From Helicostylum pulchrum (Eukaryota > Mucoromycota > Mucoromycetes > Mucorales > Mucoraceae), in assembly GCA_025677825.1 (NCBI GenBank), contig JAIXMO010000026.1, forward strand, positions 351,001 through 415,000: DNA of 64,000 nucleotides, given 5' to 3'. Shown here piece by piece: positions 12,317 through 25,500 of this stretch (position 1 is its first letter; each line of letters begins with the position of its first letter). The notes beneath the pieces are model-generated. The model saw only the letters and a list, made by a program, of their open reading frames with translations, did no database searches and was not told where the DNA came from. A program made the translations under genes and the position numbers.

Positions 12317-12779
12317 GGCAGTAAAAACCTTTGAAGAGTTTGTCTGGCATTCATAACTGTTAGAATTATTTGCCTTAAAAAAAAATATATTGTCACCATC
12401 TAAATCATCAATTAGAGACCTGAGTATTGGCGATATAAATTTAAGGTGCGTCTGGATTAGAATGAAACAAAAAGCAAATCTGTGTCATTTTTTCGGGGTA
12501 CAAATACCTTTATAATAAGCATTTATGTCCATACAAAAGGATAGTTAGCAATATTCGTGTACAGTAATGCGTTACATTAATAAATTATAACTACACTTTT
12601 ATTCAAAAATTATGTGTCACTTTTGGAGAAAATAAAATAAAATAAAGGAAAGGAAAGGAAAAATTAGTAAAAAGTTAATTACTTCGAAAATAAATATAAA
12701 AACAGCAAAAGAGACAAACAGAACGAAGAGGTAGACAGAATGAAGAGACGGAATGAAGGATAAAAGATATGAAAGAAAT

Positions 12780-13140
12780 AAAAAAGCAGATGGTTAGCCT
12801 AGTGAACAAATGAAACGAATCATTTGAGCTTTGTACGAGCCAGCTCACCCCACGCATTTTCGATCGGATTAATATTAGGACTTTGAGCAGGCCAGTACTC
12901 AAAGCCTTGGATTCCAGCCTTCCTTTCTTCCACCATCTCGCATATCTTCCAGTGTGACACGAGGCGCCGTCTTCTCGGAATATAAACTCCTTACCATGGT
13001 CCTTTTAAGTTTTTGAAACTAGAAAGCTCCTACTCAAACAGTTGACATACTCGTCCTGGCCGACGGAACCTTTTAATGTCATTATAGGGCTTCAAAACAC
13101 GCCCACGGCCGCGGGTGAAATCTGAAAGGTCTTTTCCTCT
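12780..13140 (-). pseudogene. Tc1/mariner transposase relic
   Basis: On the minus strand, frames in succession give FREDGASCHTGRYARWW and, about 35 residues on, WPAQSPNINPIENAWGEL. These are the second and third acidic motifs of a Tc1-type DD34E transposase (D in the ED-G-A-xCH box, E in the NPIE box). A frame change lies between the motifs and stops follow, so it cannot make a working protein. Upstream sequence to about 13140 reads like the preceding W-x-CF region. Terminal inverted repeats were not identified. Confidence 0.7.
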
Positions 13141-13558
13141 TTTACTGACTTTGTTATGTCTGAAAGTCGCATTATAGTGATATATAAGTTAAAGTGACAG
13201 AACGGTTTCTTTAAAAGTCTTTACAAAATGAAAGATGTTTGGTTTTATTATTTGACATTAAAGTGAAGGCTTTATATTAAAATACATGGTTTAAATGACG
13301 GATGCACTTTAAAGAGTGTACGTTTCTGGATACACAACAAACCTATAATAAAAAACTTACCAGTGAAGTATTAAAGCCTTTGTCGTTTCGAAAATCAAAT
13401 TTTCAAGCAATAACTCTATTATGACCTGAATGACCTAAAACTGGTAAATACATAACCTGAAAATCAAACTTGGTCCTAATACTGTACAGGTTTTCAGGGA
13501 TTGGTCGTCACCCAACGTCATATATCAAGACCCCACAAGAAATAAGGCACTTATTTCG
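13141..13558. other. Unassigned, transposon-rich spacer
   Basis: No gene supported. The sequence lies between a Tc1-like relic and a zinc-ribbon-like fragment and may hold decayed parts of either. Confidence 0.25.
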
Positions 13559-13753
13559 ATGTTAAAGAAGAACGGGTTTGTGGTCTATATGATAAATGAG
13601 CTTCGATGCCCTCCCTGTGAAAAAAAAATAGGAAACTTTAAAACTGTGAAAACCCCTCGCCCCCAAAAACGACGAAAGATGTCGACCGCGGTATGTCGAG
13701 AGATTGTTGAGGTAAGTCAAAGAAAAAATAGCAAACTAATCACTAGTATCTAA
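13559..13753 (+). pseudogene. Possible TnpB/Fanzor-like zinc ribbon relic
   Basis: A 64-codon frame begins LKKNGFVVYMINELRCPPC and goes on to a basic stretch (KTPRPQKRRK) and a further Cys (TAVC). The pattern of a hydrophobic strand, an Asp/Asn-Glu position, Cys-x2-Cys, a basic spacer and Cys matches the RuvC-III/zinc-ribbon end of TnpB-like and eukaryotic Fanzor proteins. The second Cys pair and the final Asp are not seen, so it would be inactive. This is pattern recognition only; it could be another element family with a similar C-terminus. Confidence 0.3.
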
Positions 13754-14291
13754 TGCAAGAGCCACGCAGAAAATAAAGGGGAAGAAATGAGGTTAAGGAC
13801 ACCGAACAAAACAGTGAAAATCTACCAAAGTTACCGCTTTGGCTTATTAATGCACGGTGTTGTCTTTTCTATATCCACATTCCGGCCCAGAGTTTTTCTT
13901 CTTTTGGGAGCTTCTGGGTGTGTACTATGCTTTACTTTTTATAAATGACCACGCGTTTTTTCTATTGAATTACTCTGCAATTTTGCAAGAGAAAAGAAGG
14001 AAAAGAAGGTGGAGTTCTTTTTTTAAACCTATTTTTTTATTTTATCTGTAACTTTAAAAAAGACATTGTTTTTTAAAACGGTTATCTACACATTTCTTTT
14101 GAACTTCTTTTAAGAGGGACCTTTTCTTATAAGCATTAGGCATCAAAATGAATGTAAGAAAGTGACGGTCCATTTAGTGTTCGGTCCGGCGTATAACAAA
14201 CAAAAAGCACAGAAAATAAACAACCAATAGGTATTTTTTCATACCATTATTTAAAAAAAACCTGCCAAAAAAATTATTAAAAAACTTCATC
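13754..14291. other. Intergenic, promoter of SSXT gene
   Basis: No gene recognised. AT-rich, ending at the ATG of the polyQ SSXT protein. The frame at 13857-14051 is hydrophobic with a basic tail and is probably chance. Confidence 0.35.
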
Positions 14292-14540
14292 ATGAATCCT
14301 TATACAAATCAAGGTAATAATGCATACCTTCCATATGGTCAACAGCAACCACAATATATGGCCAACTTACCACCCGACATACAATCTGTTGTAAACGGTT
14401 TCCCTACCCAAAAGATTGACGGTAATGCGAGTAACACCAGTGGCAGCCCTCAACAACAACCCGCTTCATTTGATCCAGCTTTGATGGCGAACTTGATTGC
14501 CAAAAGACAAATGTATGGGCAATCTTCACAACCACAACCA

Positions 14541-14573
<33 letters not shown>

Positions 14574-16188
14574 TCTTTTAGTCCTACTAACTCACCCATG
14601 GCTGGATCCCCCGCAATTTCTTCCATGCAACAGCAACAAAGTCCAAGACAACAACAAAGTCCAATGATGAATAATGCTGTCATGGCACAATTACAACAAC
14701 AACAACAACAACAACAAGGCTATAGAACTCCTAATATGAATAATACCAGCATGAATACACCCAATACATCCAATATCAATACACCTAACATGAGCACACC
14801 CAACATGAGTACGCCCAACTTGAGTACGCCTAATAATATGGGCACTCCCAACATGACCCCTAACCAACAGTTACAATGGAGCAAACAACAACAGCAAATT
14901 GCTCAAATGCAACGTATGGATGACCAACAACGTCATCAATTCATCTTGATGCAGCAGCAACAACATTTAAGAAAGCAACAAATGCAACAAATGCAACAAA
15001 TGCAGGCTCAACAACAACAGCAACAACAACAGGCTCAACAGCAAGCTCAACAACAACAGGCCCAACAAGCTCAACAGCAAGCTCAACAACAGGCTCAACA
15101 ACAAGCTCAACAGGTACAACAAACGCCTGTTATACCTAATAATACTACGATATCACCAATGAGTGAGCAACAATCGTCACCTATGGTAGGATTAGATATG
15201 TTGACAGAAGGAAAAATATTATCACCCGTTAATAATGTTACACCTACAACAAATATAGCCGCTGGAACTGATATAAATACCAAACGTGTAGAAGTTGTAA
15301 GTAAAACAAGAGGGGTTTTTTTTTTTTAATTTTTTTCGTGTAATAATAACAACGTATACACATGTGTTAGATTTTAGCGTTGAATATAGAATTGATTAGA
15401 TTATGTATCGAGAGTCAAAATACAGGAGTTAGTTTAGAACCCAACTTGGGCATGTAAGTTATTATATTTACAAAAAGAAACGAAAAAGGCAGCATAACTA
15501 ATTTACAGAGGAAAAAAAAAAAAGATACCAAGCTAGATTGCAATCTAATTTGACATATCTTGCTACAATGGCAGACATTTCGATGGTTAAACCAGGTGAA
15601 GAATATAAAGCACCATCGCCACCCGACCTTAAACCTTTACCACCACCAAAATCCGATATTGGTAAAAAGATTCACGAAATCCTAAGTACAGCACAGGGAT
15701 TATTTAATGAACGTAAAGAAGAATCACCACGTAATAATAATAATAATAATTTACAACAACAAATGATGCGTCAACAAGCAGCTGCAATGCGTCAACAACA
15801 ACAACAACAATTCTTGAAATCATCTAGCCCAACTTCTACACCAACTACGCCACGCAATATGATGACAATGGATCCTCAATCTATGTTGAGACAACAACAA
15901 CAGCAACAGTTGAGACAACAGCAGCAACAAATGATGATGAGCATGGGAAATGGTTATAATCCTCAAATAGATACTGCATCTCCTACCACACAACAATTTA
16001 ATCCAAACGATTTGTTAGCTTCTAATGGTATGATGAATCCAAATAATATCATGATGAATCCTGGTAATATTATGAATAATATGTATAATAATCAAAATGA
16101 TGACCCAAATAATTATAATAATGTTATGATAATGATGCAAAGACTTCAACAACAGCAACAGCAACAGCAACAAAACCAAAATCAATGA
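14292..16188 (+). CDS. SSXT (SS18/GIF-like) polyQ co-activator
   Basis: Three exons, 14292-15296, 15371-15453 and 15525-16188, encode 583 residues. Residues about 336-385, spanning both introns, read LNIELIRLCIESQNTG and then YQARLQSNLTYLATMAD. This is the SSXT domain of SS18/GIF proteins, which in animals and plants bind SWI/SNF-type remodellers. The rest is low complexity: polyQ blocks (about residues 83-93, 135-142 and 230-275), NMSTPN-type repeats, and a Met/Asn/Gln-rich tail. A nuclear role as a chromatin-remodeller subunit is inferred from the domain. The second intron must end at an AG right after a run of twelve A to keep the SSXT domain in frame; this acceptor lacks a pyrimidine tract, so length variation in that run should be considered. 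Confidence 0.75.
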
Positions 16189-16423
16189 TTCCGTCTCTCT
16201 CTTCTTTCTCTCTTTCCTACTAAATAAAATAAAAACACATAAACATACATACACAAAAAAGCGGAAACAAAAAAAAAGAAGGCTTTCTTTTTTTACATGA
16301 CTTGTTTATTATTGAGTCACTTTTTTTTTTTTTTTTTTTTTTTTTGGGTTGTAGTTTTTTTTTTTTTCATATAAATAAAAATATTTTTTTTTCTTATATA
16401 TCAAAAGGAAGGAACAACAACAA

Positions 16424-19400
16424 ATGTCGACATTCAATACGGTGGAACGTGAACTTATGTTCCGTAACCCTTCTGATAAGAAGTTCGGTACACCTTCTTT
16501 ACAAGAAGTAGTTGCACCTCACATCGAAGCATTTAACAGTATTAGTGAATTTGGTGAAGGACAACAAGGTTTATTAGACTATGCTGTAGCAGATATTGGA
16601 AGTTTCTCTGTATTTGATAATGCTTCGAATGACATCAATTTAGATCCTACTGGTCAAACACTCGGCAATAAACTTACTTATTGGCTCGAAGACGTCAAAT
16701 TAAATCGTCCCATGGTCAATGAACGTGATACTATCACTGTCTCTCGTCGTATCTATCCTTCCGAATGTCGTGAACGCCTCAACACTTACCGCGGTAAATT
16801 ACAAGGTAAGCTTTGCTGGCGTGTAAACAACGGTCCCGTTCAGTCTGACGTTCGTGATCTTGGTCTTGTTCCCGTCATGGTTCGATCCAATCGTTGTAAC
16901 TTGCACGGAATGTATCCAAAGCAACTTGTAGCTCATCATGAAGAATCGGAAGAAATGGGAGGTTATTTTGTTGTAAACGGTATCGAGAAATTAATTCGTC
17001 TTTTAATTGTACCTCGTCGCAACCATGTCACTGCCATCATTCGTAATTCTTTCCAAAACCGTGGTCCTACTTATTCTACTTATGGTTGTGCCATTCGTTG
17101 TGCTCGTCGTGATCAAACTACTTTAACAAATACGATTCATTACTTGAATGACGGTAATGTCATGTTCCGTTTCGCCTGGCGTAAACAAGAATATCTTTTA
17201 CCTGCCATGTTAGTATTTAATGCATTATGTCCTACATCAGATAAAGAAATTTTTGAAGCACTCTGTCAAGGTGACCGTCAAAACACTTTTTTGACAGATC
17301 GTATTGAATTATTATTAAGATCATTCAAGATTTACGCTCTTTATACTCAAGACCAATGTTTGAGTTATATTGGTGAAAAGTTTAGAGTCACAATGGGTTT
17401 AGACGATGATTTAACTGATAAGGAAATTGGTCAAGCTCTTTTAAAGAAGCTTGTACTTGTTCATATGGACGATAATCGCGACAAATTCAACCTTTTAGCA
17501 TTTATGATTCGTAAACTTTATTCACTTGTTTCAGGTGAATGTGGTGCCGATAACCCAGATGCTCCTCAACATCAAGAAGTACTTTTAGGTGGTCATCTTT
17601 ATACCATGATTATGAAGGAAAAGATTCACGACTGGCTTACCGGTATTAAAATGCAAATTCGTAACGATATTAGATTAAATCCTGCAAAGGTCGATTTCTT
17701 CAACAGTAAGTTTTTTGGTGTTATATATATATATGTGTGTGTGTGTGTGTATATATATTAACTATTTATAATAATAGACACCTATTTCCAAAATACTTAT
17801 CGTAAGGTCAGTAGTGATATTGGTGTTAAAATGTCATACTTTTTAGCCACTGGTAATCTTGTGAGTAAGACAGGTTTAGATCTTCAACAATTTTCAGGTT
17901 TTACAATTGTTGCAGAAAAGTTAAACTTTTTCCGTTACTTGGCACATTTCCGTTGTATTCATCGTGGTGCTTTCTTTGCCGAATTAAAGACAACTGCTGT
18001 TCGTAAATTGCTTCCTGAAGCTTGGGGTTTCCTTTGTCCTGTACATACACCTGATGGTTCTCCTTGTGGTCTTTTAAACCATTTAGCTCACAAGTGTAAG
18101 GTAATCAATGAACCTTTAAATGTCAAAACTATTCCTCGTTTACTTGCTGCCCTTGGCGTATCTCAAAGTTTCCTTCATTCTATCGGCAGACCTGGGGATG
18201 TTGTTGTCATGTTGGATGGTAAGATTATTGGTTGGTGTACACCTGCTACTGCCACTAAGGCAGCTGAAAGTTTAAGAATTTGGAGAGTCAATGGTGAACA
18301 CGGCGTTCCTCTTGATTTAGAAGTTGCACATGTTCCCAACTCTTATGGTGGTGAATACCCTGGTCTTTACATCTTCTCTAGTCCCGCTCGTATGATGCGT
18401 CCTGTCAAGTTCCTCGGCAATGGTAAGACTGATATGATTGGTACATTTGAACAAGTTTATATGGATATTGCTTGTATGGATGATGAAGTCGTTCCTGGTC
18501 TCACCTCTCATCAAGAATTTACACCTACCAACATTCTTTCCATCATTGCTAATCAAACTCCTTTCTCCGATTTCAATCAATCTCCTCGTAACATGTACCA
18601 ATGTCAAATGGGTAAACAAACTATGGGTACACCTAGTACTGTTATGAACCATCGTACTGATAACAAAATGTATCGTATTCAAAACGGTCAAACGCCTGTT
18701 GTTAGAACCAGTCTTTATAATCATTATGGTTTAGATGGTTGGCCTCAAGGTAACAACGCCATTGTTGCTGTTATTTCGTACACTGGTTACGATATGGAGG
18801 ATGCAATGATTTTAAACAAGTCTGCTCACGAACGTGGTTTTGGTTATGGTACTGTCTATAAGGCCGAAATTGTTGATTTGAACGAATACCGCTCTCGTGG
18901 TGAACCCGTTACTTATAGATTTGGCTTAGATCCTGTGAAAGGAAAGAAATACCGTAATAAACTTGGTGATGACGGTTTACCTCATATTGGTGCACACTTA
19001 CTTGCTGACGATCCTCTTTGTTCATACATTGATGAATCCACTGGTAAAAATGTTATCAAGAAATATAAGGGTCCCGAAGATGCCTATGTGGATGAAGTTC
19101 GTATTTTAGGTGATGATAGTGGTAACGGTGAATTACAAAAGGTACATATCAAGTTACGTATTACTCGTTCCCCGGTTATTGGTGATAAATTCTCTTCTCG
19201 TCATGGTCAAAAGGGTGTATGTTCTCAAAAATATCCTGCTATTGATATGCCATTCACTGAATCTGGTATGCAACCTGATGTCATTATTAATCCTCATGCT
19301 TTCCCCTCTCGTATGACCATCGGTATGTTCGTCGAGAGTATTGCTGGTAAGGCTGGTGCCCTTCATGGTATTGCTCAAGATAGTACTCCATTCAAGTTTA

Positions 19401-20017
19401 ACGAAGAAAATACCGCTGCCGATTACTTCGGTGAACAATTATTAAGTGCTGGTTATAACTATCACGGTAACGAAGCCATGTACTCTGGTATTACTGGTGA
19501 AGAAATGAAGATGGATATTTATATTGGTGTAAGTTTTATTTATTATTATAAAAAAAAAAAAGAATAGGATAGTAACATTTTTTTATAATTATTGTAGGTT
19601 GTTTATTATCAACGTCTTAGACATATGGTTAACGATAAGTTCCAGGTCCGTACAACAGGTCCTGTTCACAACCTTACTATGCAACCTGTTAAGGGTCGTA
19701 AGAGACATGGTGGTATTCGTTTCGGTGAGATGGAACGTGATTCATTGCTTGCTCACGGTACTAGTTACTTGCTTCAAGATCGTCTTATGAACTGTTCCGA
19801 TTACTCTCAAGCATACGTTTGTCGTCTCTGTGGTTCATTAGCATCTCCTATTTGTACAAAGATTGTCTCTACTTTAGGTAACCGTCGTACTTATGAATGT
19901 AGAACTTGTGGTACATCAAAGGGTATCGATTTGATTGCTATTCCTTACGTATTCAGATATCTTACAACTGAATTAATGAGTATGGGTATTAAATTAAACT
20001 TGGGTATTAAGCCTTAA
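16424..20017 (+). CDS. RPA135: RNA polymerase I second-largest subunit
   Basis: Exons 16424-17705, 17778-19528 and 19598-20017 give 1,150 residues, slightly shorter than yeast Rpa135. The protein is the RPA135/RPA2 beta-type subunit of nucleolar RNA polymerase I, which makes the rRNA precursor. It reads as Pol I rather than Pol II or III because of the N-terminal start, the block [34 protein letters not shown] and [20 protein letters not shown]. Universal features are [26 protein letters not shown] (basic active-site block) and [11 protein letters not shown]-terminal zinc ribbon has CRLC near residue 1084 and CRTC near 1114. The first intron contains a TA/GT microsatellite. A 5' T run of about 25 bases precedes the gene. 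Confidence 0.95.
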
Positions 20018-20464
20018 AGTTTTTTTCTTTCTGTTTATTTTTCATCTTTTTATCTTCACTTTTCATTTTTTTTATAATTATACTTACCGCACCCACACAC
20101 TCTCTCTCTCTCGTTCTCTCGCTCTTCCTCTCTTTCACCGTTTATTTTGTCTTTTTAGCTTTTTTTTTATAAAGAAAACAAACCATTTTTAGATCCCATA
20201 CACCCTTTTTTTATATATTCATATTTGTTTTTTTAAAAAAAAGTCCCAATAAATGCATTATTTCAAAATCACTTGTTGGGAAGTAGGAAATTTTTTTAGA
20301 TTTTGACTAAAAAGATATAGTTTTTAATTCGAACTTGTATAATATTTACGCAAATAATACAAATAACTATTATAAACTTTGTTTAATGTTTTTTTTTATC
20401 ATATAAATAATATACTTTATTGAATATGCTTTTTTATCACTTATTTTATTTTTCTTAATCAACC
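20018..20464. other. Intergenic between two tandem genes
   Basis: RPA135 3' region and chitin deacetylase promoter. Contains a CT-rich microsatellite stretch (about 20100-20140) and T runs. No gene seen. Confidence 0.5.
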
Positions 20465-21960
20465 ATGGTCGCTTCTTTTCTAATAGCACTACCGTCATTT
20501 ATAATGATAGTAGCCGCTACTACTACACCTACTGAACCACCCAAAGTCAACCGAATAGATTACGTACAAACCTCACCAGCCTGGCTATCTAATATCAAAG
20601 GGCCATCCTACGTCGCCTCGGGGTACCCATTTGAAGAAGAGATAAAAGCGGGACCACTGCCAAAGACCGGATTTAAACTAAACCTTCGATCTTACCCAGA
20701 ACCCAATAAACAACCACCTATCAACCATCCAGAAGTACAAGCCGTATTAAAGCAACTAGATATGTCCAAAGTTGGTACAGCTCCACCTCGTATTGTAAAA
20801 GATTGGGTATTAGATATCACACATTATCCAGCTCAAGAAGACCCCGATTGTTGGTGGTCAGCTAGTCTCTGTAAGAAGCCAAAAATTAGTTATATTCCTG
20901 AAGATATCTCGTTTTGTCCTAATAAAGGTGACTGGGGATTGAATTACGACGATGGTCCTTACAAGTTTTGGTATCCTACGACTGAATTAGATAAAAAGTT
21001 TGATCAACCAAGGTTTTATAACTTTTTAGTCGATTCTGCAAATAAACAAAAAGCAACTTTGTTTTGTAAGTTTTTTTTTTTTATCGTGTATATATGCATA
21101 TGTTTGTTTAATATCTTTTACAGTTGTAGGATCAAATGTTATTAAATTTCCTATAGCTGCTCAAAGAGCATTAGGTGATGGTCATACTATCTGTTCTCAT
21201 ACTTGGTCTCATCCTCAAATGACAAGTTTAACCAATGAAGAAATAGTTGCTCAACTTTATTGGACTCAAAAAGCTATCAAGGAATCACTAGGTATTACAC
21301 CAAAGTGTTGGAGACCTCCTTACGGCGATGTAGACGATCGTGTACGTGCTATCGCTTGGCAAATGGGTATGAGAACTATTCTTTGGGATCAAGATTCAAA
21401 TGATTGGAATTTAGTAAGTACTTTATATAAAAAAAGTGTCACTATCTAATACATTTATTTCTTTTTCTTTTTTCTTAGTTTGTTATGAAGGGAAGAGGTC
21501 ATCTTAAACCCGAAGTTATTGATGCGTATTTCAAAACATGGATTAACAACCGTGCAATTAACAATGATACAGAACACGGCCATATTACTTTAGTAAGTAT
21601 TATTTTTTTCCCCTTTTAAAAAACTTAAACTAACAATTACTTTAGCAACATGAAAATAGTAATGCTACCATTCTTATCTCTGAAAAATGGTTACCGGAAC
21701 TTCAAAAGAGCTTTAACGTAATGCCAATTCATCAATGTATAAATGATGCTCACCCATACTGGGAAGAATCATGGGTTTATCCTACATTAGATACTCCAGA
21801 CCCTACTCGCTATCATAAAGTTGACCCTCCTATTTCCAAGTACGAACCTGGTGACGATGATGACGATAAGTTATACTCTGGCACTTCCCAGGTCTTTATT
21901 TCTTCAAGTGTCAATGCCATAATAGGCTTGTTAATATATATCATCATTGGTTTTTTATAG
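20465..21960 (+). CDS. Chitin deacetylase, GPI-anchored
   Basis: Exons 20465-21065, 21124-21413, 21479-21592 and 21646-21960 give 439 residues. A secretion signal opens the protein (MVASFLIALPSFIMIVAA). The carbohydrate-esterase 4 NodB fold follows, with NYDDGP near residue 160 (catalytic base and metal Asp), SHTWSHP (metal His pair), RPPYGDVDDR and WDQDSNDW. The C-terminus is a short Ser-rich stretch followed by a hydrophobic tail, the layout of a GPI-anchor signal. The enzyme removes acetyl groups from cell-wall chitin to give chitosan, a hallmark polymer of Mucorales walls. All residues needed for metal binding appear present. It lies in tandem with RPA135, with no sign of shared regulation. 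Confidence 0.9.
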
Positions 21961-22549
21961 AATAAATATTTGTCTAAACAAACAAAGAAAAAAAAAGTAT
22001 CTGCATCTCCTTTTTACCAATCGAGTAATTTAAAATGAATAGAAGTGCGTCCATCAAAAAAAAAATAAAAAATTAAAATGAATAATGAGTTATATTTTAA
22101 CAGTTATTTTAATTGCTTTTTTTTTTTCGTTAGACCAAATGACTCTTTTTGTTTATTATCATTTCATCTAATAACAGTTATAATTAGTATTATCACACCA
22201 AAAATCCGCAGCGTTTTTTAAAAAAAATCCTTTGGTGTGATTTTGTTAGATTTTTTGAAACCTGTATTAATTGTTTACATCATGTAAACCGTAAAAAAAA
22301 AAAAGACTCTTTCTGTTTTGTCAACTTCTTTTTTGAATGACACAAACTGACGCGTAAATCTGTCAATAAGATCGAGATTATCTCTCATCAATGAGATACG
22401 CTTAAAAAAAACAAGTAGCACGATATATTAAGATCTTGTTCATCTTGTTTTTATTTCTTAAAACGTTTATTCATTGTAGGATAATATTTTTTACCTTAAG
22501 ATAACGGGTTGATAAAAAATAATACAGCAAAAGAATGATTTATTTGTGT
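21961..22549. other. Convergent intergenic region with hairpins
   Basis: Between the 3' ends of the plus-strand chitin deacetylase gene and the minus-strand 1,413-residue gene. Apart from the hairpin at 22192-22241, a 17-nt palindrome lies at 22273-22289 (GTTTACAT C ATGTAAAC). Both may act in 3'-end formation of converging transcripts, which is inference. Confidence 0.5.
22192..22241. repeat. Hairpin between convergent genes
   Basis: Perfect 11-bp arms, ATCACACCAAA at 22192-22202 and TTTGGTGTGAT at 22231-22241, with a 28-nt A/T-rich loop. Position in a convergent 3' region suits a 3'-processing structure or a decayed foldback element; sequence alone does not decide. Confidence 0.5.
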
Positions 22550-25500
22550 TTAAAGTAAACCGAGCCCATAATAACCATTATATATTTTACGATTTTCCTC
22601 GGCTTCTGGATCAATATAACTTGTGGCACTCTTTTTATAATAATTGAGTTCGGCTTGTAACAACTGTTGACGTCCTTCTACATCAAATACATTGATATCT
22701 TAAAAAATTTAAATCAAGTTAAAACTTCTTTCATACACACAAATATACATATATTTTTCTTACCTTGGTTGTACATGGGGAATTTAAAAAAATGTTTTTT
22801 ATAAATGGTGGTATATTCATCGATTTCATCCTTTGTTAGATCCTTTTTCGATTTCTTTAAAGTATAACATAACGGTACAATATTTGTTCCCAAATTATGT
22901 TTATCGCAGTAACGAACCAAAGTTAATTTCATATGAGGATCAGGATTATACCAACAAGAGATACCTAATTCATCCAATTGATCTCTAGGTATCAATGGTT
23001 GCTCCATAAAGCTACTTATATCTTCTTCTCCGGTAACTTGATAAAGAAGTTCGGAGAACTTTTGTTCCGAGAGCTTCAATACTTGTTCCATATCTTGAAC
23101 AGGTGTTGACTCTCGAGTCTCTGTTACAGATGGTGATGCAATTAACGATTGTGCACTAGATACATCAGTTTCTACTGCCAAACTATCTTCATTCACATCT
23201 ACCTCTTCCATTGATTCAATTTGACCCTCTGAGCGAAGTGAAATCTCACCAGCATGGTCACTATCTTCACTATCTTCGCTACCCAGTATAATAGACGCTT
23301 CTTCATTTTCATCATAAACTCCATTACCATCAGGCTCGCCAATATCGGCTTGAGAGCCTAAACCATCATGCTCACCAGTATCACTTTGATATCCTAAACC
23401 ATCCGAGTCATCACTGATATGAGCAGCATCCATATCTTGATCATCGCTATAAGAAACTTCAGGAATACCATTTTCATCAATGTATTCTTGCTCATAGTTC
23501 GGAATATCCTCTCCATCAAAGGATTGATGTTCATAATCTGGAATGTCATCATTTTCATCAAAGGACTCATGTTCATAATCTGGAATATCATATTCTTCTT
23601 CTTCAAACGATATATCGCTTTGAGATAATACATTACTTGGAGCCAACTCATCACTTACAACTTCATCTGTAGCTAAATCAGTAGCATCGATTTCACTATC
23701 AGATGACCCAATTTCAATCGTTGATTCCAATATGTCATGTTCACTTTCTGCTAAAAACGATGTTTCGGCTACTGATTGTTCCACAGTGTATTCCTGATCT
23801 GACTCCAATTGATCATCTTGTAATACTTGACTTTCTTCTCTGGTAGTTACTTGTTCAACTAGTTCCAAAAGATTTCCTCTAATAATAGAATCTTCGAGTA
23901 ATTGCATTGATTGGTTATAATTATTGTCTAGGTGCGATTGATTTGTTGATAATGATTCTACGTGTTGAAGAAGGTCAGTTCGATCTGGTTCAGATTGTCC
24001 TGCGGTTGTATGAACCATTTCAGACGCTCCGATATATTCTCTACCAGTATTTAGCGTATTTTCTTGTGCTGGTTCGACAGTATTATCTACAGTATTCAAA
24101 TCAATCGATCCGTTAGTTTTCTGGTCAATGGTAGTGTCGTTTACAGTAGATTCGCTCATTTCTGACACCGCTGCATATCCTTGGTCTGTTTCTACTACTT
24201 CTTCAATTGCCTCTTCAGTAATAGAATTAATTGCTTCTGCCATTTTTATAGTCTCTTCCATTATCTCAGTAGGATCGTATTCAGAACCTTGGTCACCAGC
24301 TTCAGTAAATTCATTTTTTCCTTCCTCGAATACATTATATACTGCTTCAACAGTACTATCTTGATTAACCGAATCGTTTGGTTCTAATATTTCCATAAGA
24401 TCATCATCAATTTGACTAGAATCTTCATTTAATTTTTGCTCGCTTGTTTCGTCCACTGGAATAGTATTATAAGCATCCATAACCACTGGTTTCGTCATTT
24501 CTTCCGTATCGCGATTATCTACAGTAATTGATCGTTCAGCGGGATCTACGTCAGTAATTTCAGTGGCTACGTCTTTGGTATCATGCATTTCTATAGCCCC
24601 TTCACTGTCTTCGTTAAATTCATCCATTGTAATTGATCCTTCAACGGGGTTTATGTCAGTATCTTCAGGGACCACATCTTTTGTATCACCGATTTCCATA
24701 GTCTCATCAACCAGTTCTTCATTGTCATCGCTAGACTCATTTACTGTAGCTGATTTTTCACTCGGCTTTACGTCAGTGTCTTCAGTGACCGTGTTTTCTG
24801 TCTCACGAACATCGATAATCACTCCCATGGGGTTAGTCACTTGTCCATTATTAACATTAGATCCAAACACGGTAATTGCTTGTTCAGTTGGCTTTACATC
24901 AGTATCTTCCACAGCTGTATAATACGTTTCTGTTCTTTCAATAGATTTCTCAGCTATTTCTTCAGTGGTATCTTTTACAGACAGAACATCCGTTTTACCA
25001 ATCTCGGGCAATTCAACAGTAACATCACCTGCTCTATCTATTTCACGGGCGTTAATAGCATTTTCAATAGTCGAATCCGTCATATAAGTAGGCTCTTCCT
25101 TTGCTATAATGGTTGTGTCTTCTAATTTTCTGGTTTCAACCAACTCGATAGATTCTTGAATTGATTTAAATAATGTAGTATTTGAAGTATCTGCTTTAAC
25201 TAATTCATCGACATCATTTGTGACATGTTGATTACTTGATTTTTGTACAGAGGAAACAATAGTATTAAAAAATGAAGAATCTACTTGATCATCTTCTAAG
25301 TTAGATGCGATAATGTTGTGCGTTTCTTGTTCTATTTGTTCATTACGAATCGACTTTCTGTTTTGTTCTTCATCTGTCGAAACATTCGATCCTATATTTT
25401 CAAAGTCCATTAAATCGCTATCTTCAGCAATTACTGAGCTATCGGGGTTTGCCTGGCTTGATAATTCAGATTCCACTTCAGTTGGTATATTTTGATGATC

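Noticed and set aside
8786..12475. Terminal inverted repeat pair of one Tc1 element (TTAAGGTGCGTCT)
   Set aside because: Both copies are in the same orientation and no inverted partner was found.
14450..14683. Cys-rich minus-strand ORF
   Set aside because: It is the antisense of CAA/CAG polyQ codons in the SSXT gene.
18317..19438. Minus-strand ORFs in RPA135
   Set aside because: Antisense shadows of conserved coding sequence.
16424..20017. RNA polymerase II RPB2
   Set aside because: The N-terminus and several internal blocks read as the Pol I subunit RPA135, not Pol II or Pol III.
23394..25495. Several ORFs opposite the acidic gene
   Set aside because: They are shadows of a long AT-rich, low-complexity coding exon on the minus strand; no independent start or family features.
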